Source of the DNA: Firmicutes bacterium HGW-Firmicutes-7
GTDB lineage: Bacteria; Bacillota; Clostridia; Lachnospirales; Vallitaleaceae
Assembly (NCBI GenBank): GCA_002841375.1
Contig: PGZO01000034.1
Span: 1-36,898, forward strand
Reading direction: 5' to 3'
Length of the DNA: 36,898 bases
A program made the translations under genes and the position numbers. The notes below the pieces were generated by a model. It was given only the letters and a program-made list of their open reading frames with translations, was not told where the DNA came from and did not search any database. Below, one piece after another: positions 24,323-32,281 of this stretch; within the stretch, counting starts at the first letter, position 1, and every line of letters begins with the position of its first letter.

Positions 24323-24351
24323 ATTATATGATTTTAATCTGTATTTGTCAA
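24323..24351 (-). promoter_or_regulatory. ribU promoter
   Basis: On the minus strand TTGACA (24346-24351), 17 nt, TATAAT (24323-24328): a consensus sigma-A promoter about 100 nt before the FMN aptamer. No terminator separates it from the end of the ABC permease gene at 24378, so some readthrough from that operon is possible. Confidence 0.9.
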
Positions 24352-24377
24352 TAGTCGTAGCCTAGTGATTTATTGTT

Positions 24378-25130
24378 TTATTGCTTCCATTTACATACGC
24401 TTTCTTCCAGAAGATCAACGGCAATAAACAATGCAAATCCTACTAAACTAATAGTAACAACACCTAAATACATGCTAATATAATCCATCCTTGACCATGC
24501 ATCAAGAATATAGTAACCAATACCATAATGTGTACCATACGCTTCTGCAAAGAATAGTATTGAAAGTGCAGTTCCTACTGACAACCTTAAATTTGTTAAT
24601 AATTCTGGCAAGATTGCTGGTAATGTCACGTGTATGAAAATCTGATATTTAGATGCGCCTAAACTGTGAATAAATGCATAGGTTTCTTGAGAAATTCCTT
24701 GGACTGCATCTCTAGCAGAAACAATTACCTGAAATATAATAATAAGAACAATTAAAGTAATCTTAGAACTGTCACCCAGACCAAACAAAAGCATTAATAT
24801 AGGAAGTAGGACTGTTTTTGGAATAGGATATGTAAAGTAAATAAGTGGGTTTAGCAACTTGTTCCACCATCCAGAATACGCTATTAACAAACCTATACCA
24901 ATGCCTAAAATCATCGCAATACCTAGACCACTAAGAACCCGATATAAGCTTACTAATATATGTTGATAAATTTTATCCGTATACAATAAACTTATTTTTT
25001 GATAAACCATGAAGGGCGTCGGCAAAACACGTAGGTTCATAAATATTGACAAACCATACCACAACAGATTAATTATGATGAATCCCTGAACAAATGTCGA
25101 CAGTTTTCTTTTTGTTCTCATTTTTTCCAT
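24378..25130 (-). CDS. ABC importer permease (SsuC/ThiX-like)
   Basis: The membrane subunit of a type I ABC importer. About six hydrophobic segments; the EAA loop for ATPase contact is SLGASKYQIFIHVTLPAILP (about 158-177). It is of the nitrate/sulfonate/taurine/pyrimidine-precursor permease subfamily. Its start overlaps the ATPase gene by 13 bp. Last of the six genes that begin with ubiD. The subfamily does not fix the substrate; the operon suggests an aromatic acid or a quinone precursor. Confidence 0.9.
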   Translation of the reverse strand: MEKMRTKRKLSTFVQGFIIINLLWYGLSIFMNLRVLPTPFMVYQKISLLYTDKIYQHILVSLYRVLSGLGIAMILGIGIGLLIAYSGWWNKLLNPLIYFTYPIPKTVLLPILMLLFGLGDSSKITLIVLIIIFQVIVSARDAVQGISQETYAFIHSLGASKYQIFIHVTLPAILPELLTNLRLSVGTALSILFFAEAYGTHYGIGYYILDAWSRMDYISMYLGVVTISLVGFALFIAVDLLEESVCKWKQ

Positions 25131-25909
25131 CCTCGTTTAATAATTCCTCTTATGTGAGCAGATAACTTCAAATACTTTTCACTATCCCTTAAACTTTCGT
25201 TAGTACCCTCACTTAAATGACGGATCCCTTCCATATGGTTAAACAGCGGGTTATCAATTACTTCTACAATTGTCCCAGGGCAATGAGACATAATCACAAT
25301 TTTCTTTCCCATATATATGGCTTCCTCAACACTATGTGTCACAAACACTGTCGTTACTTTATACTCATTCCATAAATCAATAAAAAGCTCCTGTGCCTCT
25401 TCTCTTGTAAGAGAATCAAGTGCTGAAAACGGCTCATCCATCAATAGTAGATCAGGATTCATACTAAAGGCTCTTGCAATTGCTACTCTTTGGCGCTGCC
25501 CTCCACTTAAACTATTCGGGTATCGATTCATTAAGTTATGAATGTTGAGCCTTTTCATAATAGAATTAACACGGTCCTTAACCTGTTGATCAATAGCCAT
25601 GCCTCTTATTTTGAGAGATATCAAACAATTTTTCTCAACATTCTTCCACGGCAATAATCCAAAATTCTGGGGAATAAAGCCAATTGCATATTTATTCGCA
25701 TTTAGGCGGTCTCCATTAAAATCCACTTGTCCCTCAAAATCTTGAATGATACCACCTAGCACATGTAATAATGTTGATTTTCCACAGCCAGAAGGTCCAA
25801 TAACCGCATAAATTTCACCCTGTTCAAAGCTCATCGTTATTGGACCTAGTGCATTTATACTTTGTTGATTTGAGGTATATACAACCTTCAGTTGATCAAT
25901 CTCTAACAT
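25118..25909 (-). CDS. ABC importer ATP-binding protein (SsuB/ThiZ-like)
   Basis: Energises the importer by ATP hydrolysis. Walker A GPSGCGKST (38-46), Q-loop near QNFGLLPW (81-88), signature LSGGQRQRVAIARA (134-147), Walker B LLLMDEP (154-160), H-loop FVTHSVEEA. Length 263 is usual. It ends 13 bp inside the permease gene and starts 15 bp after the substrate-binding gene, so all three are translated together. Confidence 0.94.
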   Translation of the reverse strand: MLEIDQLKVVYTSNQQSINALGPITMSFEQGEIYAVIGPSGCGKSTLLHVLGGIIQDFEGQVDFNGDRLNANKYAIGFIPQNFGLLPWKNVEKNCLISLKIRGMAIDQQVKDRVNSIMKRLNIHNLMNRYPNSLSGGQRQRVAIARAFSMNPDLLLMDEPFSALDSLTREEAQELFIDLWNEYKVTTVFVTHSVEEAIYMGKKIVIMSHCPGTIVEVIDNPLFNHMEGIRHLSEGTNESLRDSEKYLKLSAHIRGIIKRGWKK

Positions 25910-25923
25910 TTTTCCACCTTCTC

Positions 25924-26853
25924 TTATTCAATAATTAAGTCCTTTGGGGTTAATGTTTTTTTATTCAAGCCATACGCCTCAACCCAATCAATTGCACTTT
26001 GTAGCGCTTCCTCTGATGGCAACCCACTTTTTTCTAGTTTAGGAAATACGACCTTACCTTTCATATCCTCTGGATATCCAACCGTATTAATAACAATATC
26101 CTCATACTCAGAAATAGGGGTATTATTTGCATATTCTATTGCATCGTCATAGGCATCAAAAAAGAGAGTGATTTCTTCTCGCTTATTATCAATAGCCTCT
26201 TGAGTAAACGCGATGACGCTTGGTTTCAACCCAATATTACTTGCTCTTTCAAGAAGTATCCCACCGTCATTTAACGCTAATGTTGCAAAAGGCTCAGGTA
26301 ATAGCGCTAAATCCACCTTATTATTGTTAAGCATTTCCACCCTTGTTGGTATTGCTGGGATAAGTGTTTTAATAACAACTTCTGGATTAATGTCATAGCT
26401 TTCTAGCATCCTGTCTAAAGTATATTCAATAACCGTCTTCTCTGATATCGCAACACGCTTGCCAACAACATCGTTGATGGATTTAATCCCCGATTCTTTG
26501 GACGCGATGAGCATAAAATCGCAGTCTGTATAGCTTGCTATTTTAACATCAAAATCTGCGTTTTGATAAAGAGCAATAGCTACTTGATCACCAACAATAC
26601 CGTCTAAGCTCCCTGCTTGAAAAGCAGCATCTCTATCTTTAGCGCTTTTAAATATTTCATAACTGACCAACACATTATATTTGTCTAAATATTTTTTTTC
26701 CTCAGCTAATATGAAAGGTGTTGCATCTTCTGATGCCATTAATCCAATGATTAGTGGTTTTTTCGTCTCCACCGTATTACTCTTTTTCTCAGAACATGCA
26801 GTAAAAGATAAAATTAACACCCCAACCATCATAAGCATAATTAATTTTTTCAT
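25924..26853 (-). CDS. ABC importer substrate-binding lipoprotein (NMT1/TauA/SsuA-like)
   Basis: Captures the substrate outside the cell. Signal peptide with lipobox SFTAC (lipid-modified C20), followed by a two-lobed binding domain: PLIIGLMASEDATPFILAEE (33-52), GSLDGIVGDQVAIAL, GKRVAISEKTVIEYTLDRML and NNKVDLALLPEPFATLA. This is the NMT1/THI5-like fold used for taurine, alkanesulfonates, nitrate and pyrimidine precursors. Its ATG overlaps the ubiX stop codon by one base (TAATG), evidence of coupling to the prenylation genes. No substrate can be read off; context suggests a carboxylated aromatic compound. Confidence 0.9.
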   Translation of the reverse strand: MKKLIMLMMVGVLILSFTACSEKKSNTVETKKPLIIGLMASEDATPFILAEEKKYLDKYNVLVSYEIFKSAKDRDAAFQAGSLDGIVGDQVAIALYQNADFDVKIASYTDCDFMLIASKESGIKSINDVVGKRVAISEKTVIEYTLDRMLESYDINPEVVIKTLIPAIPTRVEMLNNNKVDLALLPEPFATLALNDGGILLERASNIGLKPSVIAFTQEAIDNKREEITLFFDAYDDAIEYANNTPISEYEDIVINTVGYPEDMKGKVVFPKLEKSGLPSEEALQSAIDWVEAYGLNKKTLTPKDLIIE

Positions 26854-27431
26854 TATTCATTTCTCCATTTCTTAAATAAATTGTTTTCTATTGATAAATA
26901 ATCTAATATTTTTCCTACAACAAAGTCCACGATATCCTGGACTGACTGTGGATGATGATAAAATCCAGGCATAGCAGGTATTAGTGCTACCCCCAACCTT
27001 GATAATTTCAACATATTTTCTAGATGTATTGCATTAAAAGGCGTCTCTCTAGGTACTATAATGAGTTTTCTATTTTCCTTAATGGCTACATCTGCAGCTC
27101 TTGTTAAAAGGTTCTTAGCATATCCTTGACTGATTTCTGCCAATGTACCCATAGAACAAGGGATAATTATGACGGCATCATAAGGGTAGGAACCACTCGC
27201 TACACCCGAAAACATATCTTGAATATCTTCTATATGAATAGTCGCATAGTGATCTTTTAAGTGCTTAATCCATTCATCTATATCCGTACCTGTTTCGTAT
27301 TTCATCACTTTCCTACCATTTTCTGTACATATTACATGAAGCTCGTAACCCATAGGCAATAACACTTCAATGATACGTTTTGCATAAATACTACCACTCG
27401 CACCTGTGATACCAATTACTATTTTTTTCAT
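26853..27431 (-). CDS. ubiX: Flavin prenyltransferase (UbiX)
   Basis: Makes prenylated FMN, the cofactor that UbiD decarboxylases need, from FMN and dimethylallyl phosphate. Motifs: GITGASGSIYAKRI (8-21), IIPCSMGTLAEIS (about 110-122; the usual PCSM-TLA), ENRKLIIVPRETPFNAIHLENM (about 139-160). Length 192 is normal. It stands 17 bp after ubiA, with the ABC genes following; ubiD is the first gene of the operon, so enzyme and cofactor maker are expressed together. Confidence 0.95.
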   Translation of the reverse strand: MKKIVIGITGASGSIYAKRIIEVLLPMGYELHVICTENGRKVMKYETGTDIDEWIKHLKDHYATIHIEDIQDMFSGVASGSYPYDAVIIIPCSMGTLAEISQGYAKNLLTRAADVAIKENRKLIIVPRETPFNAIHLENMLKLSRLGVALIPAMPGFYHHPQSVQDIVDFVVGKILDYLSIENNLFKKWRNE

Positions 27432-27448
27432 TTATTCATCCTCCAAAC

Positions 27449-28330
27449 TTATAACAGCGCATCAACTACACCCATTATTAAAAATACAATACTAATCATT
27501 TGATTGATACTATAAGAAGCAATTTTTACATGAGTTAGATTATCTGGTGAAATCAACTTATGTTCAATAATAAACAATACAGTTATTATGATCAATCCTA
27601 CGTAATAAATAACATCAAGCTCTGCACTCAATAAGCCAACCATCAACAGACAAAGCAAGGCAATTGCATGAAAAGCGGCTGCAATACGCAACCCATTTTT
27701 AATTCCAAACTTCGTTGGAATAGAATGTAGATTGTTTTGACTATCAAAATCGAAATCCTGAGAACCATAGATCACGTCAAAGCCTGCAACCCATAATGTG
27801 TTAGCGATCCCCATGACGAGTGCAATAAAAGAAAATCTTCCTGTTACTGCTAGCCAAGCACCTACCGGTGCAGCTGCTGAGGTTATTCCAAGTATTATAT
27901 GGCAAAGATAAGTAAATCTTTTCGTATAGGAATAAATAATTAATAAAAAAAGTGCGATAGGTGATAGTAGTAAGCATAGTGGATTTAGCATTGCTGCTGC
28001 AAAAACCATCATTACAAAACAAATAGAGGCAAAAAGAATCACCTCTTTCTTTTTAATTAATCCTTGGGGAAGTTGACGGCTAGATGTCCTAGGATTTCTC
28101 TTGTCAATTTCTGCATCAATCACTCTATTAAGCGCATTTGCCCCAGTTCTTGCACCCATAAATGCTACAAAAATCCAGAATATCGTAATCCCTGGCAGGT
28201 GACCCCCACTTGCTAAGAGCATTGAAATCAAAGCAAAAGAAAGTGAGAAGATGGTATGTGAAAACATAACAAGTGTTCCATAATCCTTAATTTTCTTAAA
28301 AAGCTTCTGAAGCCATTTATTCAATGCCAT
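27449..28330 (-). CDS. UbiA-family aromatic prenyltransferase (MqnP-like)
   Basis: A membrane enzyme that transfers a polyprenyl chain to an aromatic acid. Numbering from ATG 28330: first Asp-rich motif NRVIDAEID (68-76), second DVIYGSQDFDFD (185-196), and about eight membrane helices. It resembles the 4-hydroxybenzoate/1,4-dihydroxy-6-naphthoate prenyltransferases annotated in futalosine-pathway bacteria. Three in-frame starts exist: TTG 28354, ATG 28336 and ATG 28330. GTGGG lies 6 nt before 28330, which I prefer, with 28336 nearly as good. Either way it overlaps the end of ubiD (28317), so the two are translationally coupled. The substrate is inferred from family and context. Confidence 0.93.
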   Translation of the reverse strand: MALNKWLQKLFKKIKDYGTLVMFSHTIFSLSFALISMLLASGGHLPGITIFWIFVAFMGARTGANALNRVIDAEIDKRNPRTSSRQLPQGLIKKKEVILFASICFVMMVFAAAMLNPLCLLLSPIALFLLIIYSYTKRFTYLCHIILGITSAAAPVGAWLAVTGRFSFIALVMGIANTLWVAGFDVIYGSQDFDFDSQNNLHSIPTKFGIKNGLRIAAAFHAIALLCLLMVGLLSAELDVIYYVGLIIITVLFIIEHKLISPDNLTHVKIASYSINQMISIVFLIMGVVDALL

Positions 28331-29765
28331 ACTCATCCCACTTTCTAGACACAAGCTCTTTTATATCCTCAGACATTGTGATATCGTCTGGCCACGCTCT
28401 TGTATGCCCTTCACTTGTCCACTTTTTCGTTGCATCAATGCCTAATCTATGACCAAAATGTGGCAGATTGGAAGCATGATCAAGCGCATCTAGTGGTCCT
28501 TCTGAAATCTCAAGATCTCTTTTAGCATCGATATTGTTAAATACCTTCCACGCTACAGTGCTTAAGTCACTTGGATTTATGTCCTCATCCACTACAATAA
28601 TCATTTTTGTATACATCATTTGTCCCATACCCCAAAGCGCATTCATTACTTTTCTAGCATGTCCTGGATATCTTTTTTTAATGGAAACAATGACACAATT
28701 ATGAAACACACCTTCCAGAGGAAAATTGATTTCTACAATCTCTGTAAGTTGCATTTTAATGAGTGGCAAGAAAATTCGCTCTGTAGCCTTACCCATGTAA
28801 CAATCCTCCATAGGTGGTTTACCAACAACAGTCGTTGGATAAATAGGATTTTTTTTGCGTGTTATGCACGTTACATGAAAAACTGGATAATAATCTGCTA
28901 GAGAATAATAACCTGTATGATCACCAAAAGGGCCTTCTAAACGCATTTCTTCCTCTACGTCCACATAGCCCTCTAGAACAAATTCTGCATCTGCTGGTAC
29001 ATAAATATCATTTGTAATGGATTTAACAAGTTTAACTGGCATCTTCCTCAAGAAGCCTGCGAACATCATTTCATCTATCATTTTAGGAAGAGGTGCCGTA
29101 GCGGCGTAAGTGATCGCTGGATCACAGCCAAGTGCAACAGAAACAGGCATCCTACCTCCTGATGCCTTATAGTGTTCATAAATTTCTCGCCCATCCTTAT
29201 GCATATGCCAATGCATGCCGGTACTATTTTTATCAAAAATTTGCAATCGATACATGCCGACATTTTGAATGCCACTTATTGGATCTTTCGTGAAAACTAG
29301 AGGAAGCGTAAAAAATCTACCCGCATCACCTGGCCAGCATTTTAAAACTGGAAGTTTAAATAAGTCTGGCTCATGTTCAATGACTTGCTGGCACGCCCCT
29401 TTAGTCGGTAATTTCACTGGAAATACTGACACCATTCTTGTTAACCTTGGTAACGCTTTAAACTTATTCATAAGCCCCAAGTAATTCGTCATATCGATGA
29501 ATTCCTCAATATCTTTTCCGATATCATCTAAGTTGTCAACACCAAGGGCCATACTCATTCTTTCATAAGTACCCATTGCGTTTATAAGAACTGGAAACGC
29601 TGAACCTTTCACCTTCTCAAATAGTAAGGCAGGGCCGTAGTTCTTAGAAACTCGATCCGTAATCTCCGTAATCTCGAGCACTGAATCTACTTCCGTTTTA
29701 ATTCTTTTAAGCATTCCTTTTTCTTCTAGTTTCTCTATAAATTCTTGTAAATCTTTATATGCCAT
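28317..29765 (-). CDS. ubiD: UbiD-family decarboxylase
   Basis: A prenyl-FMN and metal-dependent (de)carboxylase of aromatic or alpha,beta-unsaturated acids. Motifs: NVGMYRLQ (168-175) and HWHMH (185-189) of the cofactor site, EGPFGDHTGYY (277-287) with catalytic acid and metal ligand, and the C-terminal RAWPDD. The 482-residue length matches E. coli UbiD (about 497). A GTG at 29828 is in frame but lacks a ribosome binding site; GGGAG lies 7 nt before ATG 29765, so that start is used. First gene of a six-gene operon with ubiA, ubiX and an ABC importer. In quinone pathways UbiD acts after UbiA, on the prenylated acid. Confidence 0.94.
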   Translation of the reverse strand: MAYKDLQEFIEKLEEKGMLKRIKTEVDSVLEITEITDRVSKNYGPALLFEKVKGSAFPVLINAMGTYERMSMALGVDNLDDIGKDIEEFIDMTNYLGLMNKFKALPRLTRMVSVFPVKLPTKGACQQVIEHEPDLFKLPVLKCWPGDAGRFFTLPLVFTKDPISGIQNVGMYRLQIFDKNSTGMHWHMHKDGREIYEHYKASGGRMPVSVALGCDPAITYAATAPLPKMIDEMMFAGFLRKMPVKLVKSITNDIYVPADAEFVLEGYVDVEEEMRLEGPFGDHTGYYSLADYYPVFHVTCITRKKNPIYPTTVVGKPPMEDCYMGKATERIFLPLIKMQLTEIVEINFPLEGVFHNCVIVSIKKRYPGHARKVMNALWGMGQMMYTKMIIVVDEDINPSDLSTVAWKVFNNIDAKRDLEISEGPLDALDHASNLPHFGHRLGIDATKKWTSEGHTRAWPDDITMSEDIKELVSRKWDEYGIE

Positions 29766-29783
29766 AAGTCGACTCCCAATCTT

Positions 29784-29812
29784 GAACAACCAGTATTTTC
29801 TATTTGTTGTTC
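29784..29812 (-). other. Leader hairpin before ubiD
   Basis: GAACAAC pairs with GTTGTTC around a 15-nt loop at the very start of the predicted transcript. There is no T-run, so it is not a terminator; a transcript-stabilising or regulatory structure is possible. Confidence 0.4.
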
Positions 29813-29818
29813 TCGAAA

Positions 29819-29848
29819 AGTATATCACTATTTCTTATACATCGTCAA
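29819..29848 (-). promoter_or_regulatory. Promoter of the ubiD-ubiA-ubiX-ABC operon
   Basis: On the minus strand TTGACG (29843-29848), 18 nt, TATACT (29819-29824), in the 85-bp gap after the histidine kinase gene. Start near 29812. Confidence 0.75.
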
Positions 29849-29850
29849 TA

Positions 29851-31242
29851 TTATGCTTGTTTTGGTAATAAAATACTAATTTGTGTACCCATATCTATTT
29901 CACTATCGATCATTATCGTTCCTTTATGCGCATCAACGATAGTTTTCACAATTGTAAGACCTATTCCAGCTCCACCTGTCATTCTATTCCTTGACTGATC
30001 AGCTCTGTAGAACCTTTCAAATATATAAGGAAGATCTTTTTCTGGTATTCCTGAACCATTATCTCTTACAATAAGCTTTGTAGCTTTCTCTTCCGCTAGT
30101 ACCTCAATCTCAACAAGTCCTCCTTGAGCCGTATACTTCAGCGCATTAGATACAAGATTCACAATCACTTGGCTTATTTTATCTTGATCCGCTTCTATTA
30201 TATGCTCTTTGTCTGTGAAAACGATGTTTATATTCTTTTTTCTGAAATCAGTTTGGAAGTTTTGAAGTATTCTGCTTATCACCTGAGAAATATCAAAGCT
30301 CGTCTTTGTTAGCAGCAGGTTTTCACTTTCATATCTTGATAGTTCTTCAAGATCGCCCACCATTCTACCAATTCTCATAATTTCTTCGTGGCAGCTCTGA
30401 ATTCTTTGTATATCTGGCTCCCATATTCCATCAATCATAGCTTCCATATGACTTTGTAATGTGGCAATTGGTGTTCTTAATTCATGGGCAACATCTCCTG
30501 TCAAGCGTTTCCTTAATAGCTCTTGTGTTTCTAAGGTTTGAGCGAGTTGGTTGACAGATTCCGTTAATTGTCCAATTTCTTTTGTATTTGACGCTTCGTT
30601 AATTCGGTCATGAAAATAACCTTTTGATATCATTTGCGTAGCATCTATTACGCGTGCAATGGGTTTGCTTAACCTTCTGGCCATAATGTATCCTATCACA
30701 AGTGCAAATGCCATGGAAAAAACCCCAACACTAACAAACAATCGATTTAGACTATTAATAAATTCAAAATCATTGTCATTTAAATAAAAGGGACCATAAT
30801 AACCAATATATAATTTTCCTACTTCATTTGAGTCACTCATAATAGCATAAGGTACTTCTATATAGCTTCCCTTTAAGTTAGGATAACGGCTATTCATGTT
30901 GTTCGTCATTTGATGAATAATTCTTTGGCAAAGACCATGGTTATGAACCGTTGCATCCCAGATGACTTCCCCATTGTTATTTTCAAGGCGAATGATTAAT
31001 CCATTTCCCAATGCACCTACACCAATGTCTTCAACTAAAGAAGTTTTCCACGCTCCACCTGGTACATATTGATTTGTTATTGCTGAAACAATTTCAATAT
31101 TTCTTTGTTCAATATTCTTTTTAACATACACTTCAAACTGTTTATTTAGCATTGAATTTGTTAGAACGCTAATTACAGTAATACTTATAAGTGCAACAAA
31201 TACGTAAGATAGTGATAACTTTGTCCTTAAGCTATACTTCAT
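29851..31242 (-). CDS. Sensor histidine kinase without adjacent response regulator
   Basis: A membrane two-component sensor: first membrane helix (about 8-30), an extracellular domain of about 135 residues (about 31-165), second helix (about 167-189), HAMP (about 189-240), HisKA with phospho-accepting H253 in DVAHELRTPIA, and a HATPase domain with N box (VSNALKY), DNGSGIP (G1), YIFERFYR (F) and GIGLTIV (G2). All motifs are intact, so it should be active. No response regulator gene is next to it, unusual for this BaeS/PhoR-like architecture. A 43-residue LDCC-motif gene ends 14 bp before its start, and the ubiD operon promoter lies right after its stop. GGTGG lies 8 nt before the ATG. Confidence 0.93.
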   Translation of the reverse strand: MKYSLRTKLSLSYVFVALISITVISVLTNSMLNKQFEVYVKKNIEQRNIEIVSAITNQYVPGGAWKTSLVEDIGVGALGNGLIIRLENNNGEVIWDATVHNHGLCQRIIHQMTNNMNSRYPNLKGSYIEVPYAIMSDSNEVGKLYIGYYGPFYLNDNDFEFINSLNRLFVSVGVFSMAFALVIGYIMARRLSKPIARVIDATQMISKGYFHDRINEASNTKEIGQLTESVNQLAQTLETQELLRKRLTGDVAHELRTPIATLQSHMEAMIDGIWEPDIQRIQSCHEEIMRIGRMVGDLEELSRYESENLLLTKTSFDISQVISRILQNFQTDFRKKNINIVFTDKEHIIEADQDKISQVIVNLVSNALKYTAQGGLVEIEVLAEEKATKLIVRDNGSGIPEKDLPYIFERFYRADQSRNRMTGGAGIGLTIVKTIVDAHKGTIMIDSEIDMGTQISILLPKQA

Positions 31243-31256
31243 AATTTCACCACCAG

Positions 31257-31388
31257 CTACTTATTATTCTTCTTGCTTAGATCACAACAATCCAACTTTC
31301 CATTTCCAAAGGTCTTCTCGTTTTCTTTTGCAATATTCTGCAAGAATTTGTTGTACGTTTTTTTAATACTGTTCAATATTTTCGACAT
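31257..31388 (-). CDS. LDCC-motif small putative metal-binding protein (43 residues)
   Basis: A short gene with a strong AAAGGAGGG site 7 nt before ATG 31388. The product begins MSKILNSIKKTYNKFLQNIA, a probable amphipathic helix, and ends with GKLDCCDLSKKNNK. The LDCC pair is the mark of small clostridial proteins called LDCC-motif putative metal-binding proteins; no function is proved. It lies 14 bp before the sensor kinase gene on the same strand and 189 bp from a divergent CopZ-like gene, so it may belong to a metal-response unit. Confidence 0.8.
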   Translation of the reverse strand: MSKILNSIKKTYNKFLQNIAKENEKTFGNGKLDCCDLSKKNNK

Positions 31389-31433
31389 ACGTTTTCCCTC
31401 CTTTAAGATGAAGTGATTTAAATTTTATCTTCT

Positions 31434-31470
31434 TTACAAAGATTATAACAAAATAATGTGTTGTTTTTAT
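31434..31470 (-). promoter_or_regulatory. Promoter of the LDCC protein-kinase operon
   Basis: On the minus strand an extended -10 TGTTATAAT is followed by about 50 nt of leader to the LDCC gene's ATG. No good -35 is visible, as is common for extended -10 promoters. Confidence 0.5.
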
Positions 31471-31501
31471 GAAGATTTCATTTTTTGCGAGAAATATTTT
31501 A

Positions 31502-31530
31502 TTGACACTAAATTAGTGATAGCGTATAGT
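31502..31530 (+). promoter_or_regulatory. copZ-like promoter with operator palindrome
   Basis: TTGACA (31502-31507), 17 nt, TATAGT (31525-31530). The perfect palindrome CACTAA-A-TTAGTG (31506-31518) overlaps the -35 and spacer, a good place for a repressor. A second perfect inverted repeat, TAATTGC-AAAC-GCAATTA (31543-31560), lies in the leader before the ribosome binding site. Confidence 0.75.
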
Positions 31531-31577
31531 CAAAAGAAAAGTTAATTGCAAACGCAATTAAGAGAGGTGGTAGATCT

Positions 31578-31793
31578 ATGAAAAAACAAATCAATATTGA
31601 AGGTATGAGCTGCGCTCACTGTGTAAAACATGTTGAAAATGCATTAATGGAAATTGAAGGCACCAACAAAGTAATTGTTGACTTGAAAGGTAATAATGCT
31701 GTTATTGATCTTATCAACAACGTATCAGATGAACAACTTAAAGAGGTGATACAAGAAGCCGGTTATGATGTGACATCAATCGTTAATTTATAA
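31578..31793 (+). CDS. Heavy-metal-associated domain protein (CopZ-like metallochaperone)
   Basis: A 71-residue stand-alone HMA domain; the metal-binding motif is GMSCAHC (9-15) and the fold ends with the typical EVIQEAGYDV. Such proteins carry Cu(I) to a P-type ATPase or bind it as a buffer. No CopA or CsoR gene is adjacent, so the copper link is by family only. AGAGGTGG lies 8 nt before the ATG. It is divergent from the LDCC protein and sensor kinase genes. Confidence 0.93.
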   Translation: MKKQINIEGMSCAHCVKHVENALMEIEGTNKVIVDLKGNNAVIDLINNVSDEQLKEVIQEAGYDVTSIVNL

Positions 31794-31810
31794 ATTTAAA
31801 AATATAAAAC

Positions 31811-31846
31811 AAAGGGAAAATCGTTTTCATTTCGATTTTCCCTTTC
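31811..31846. terminator. Terminator between copZ-like gene and the 92-residue gene
   Basis: Perfect 13-bp stem AAAGGGAAAATCG / CGATTTTCCCTTT with a 9-nt loop. The minus strand gives the better T-rich tail (TTTGTTTTAT); it may serve both genes. Confidence 0.82.
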
Positions 31847-31880
31847 CTTAATCTAATTATTTAAGCTTCGTCGTAATCAC

Positions 31881-32159
31881 CTAAACGAGTTTACTATCAT
31901 AATCTTTATGATCATTACCAATATAATTTAATATTGCTTCAATTTCAATTAAGTTCCCATCACTATGGTCATAAATTTTGATGTCATGAGGTTCACCATC
32001 ATCATCTTTATGTTGAAGGTAATTATTTACAACATCTTTTGCATTTATTTCGTTTATTTCATTCCCGTAAATACTTGTATATTCCTTTTTAGGAATAGAT
32101 AATGAAATGTGATAGCCTTCTTCTAATCTTTTTCGCTGTTCATATATATCATTAATCAT
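31881..32159 (-). CDS. Hypothetical protein, 92 residues
   Basis: I do not recognise it. AAAAGGAGT lies 6 nt before the ATG and a terminator follows. The product is acidic and soluble, without Cys or signal peptide: a basic N-terminal helix (IYEQRKRLEEGYHISL), then an acidic middle (QHKDDDGEPHDIKIYDHSDG). Neighbours (copZ-like, coat-like) do not suggest a role. Confidence 0.7.
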   Translation of the reverse strand: MINDIYEQRKRLEEGYHISLSIPKKEYTSIYGNEINEINAKDVVNNYLQHKDDDGEPHDIKIYDHSDGNLIEIEAILNYIGNDHKDYDSKLV

Positions 32160-32281
32160 TAGTTACTCCTTTTCAATACTATGAATTCTCAAAGCAATGT
32201 AAGTGCATATGATTGTTAGGGTAATCGTCTTAATGATTAGTATAACCAGCAGGTATTTCATTATACTCAAAAGCTATAAAC

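Noticed and set aside
29078-29484. ORFs of 65 (-) and 71 (+) residues inside ubiD
   Set aside because: Shadows of a complete, well-recognised UbiD frame.
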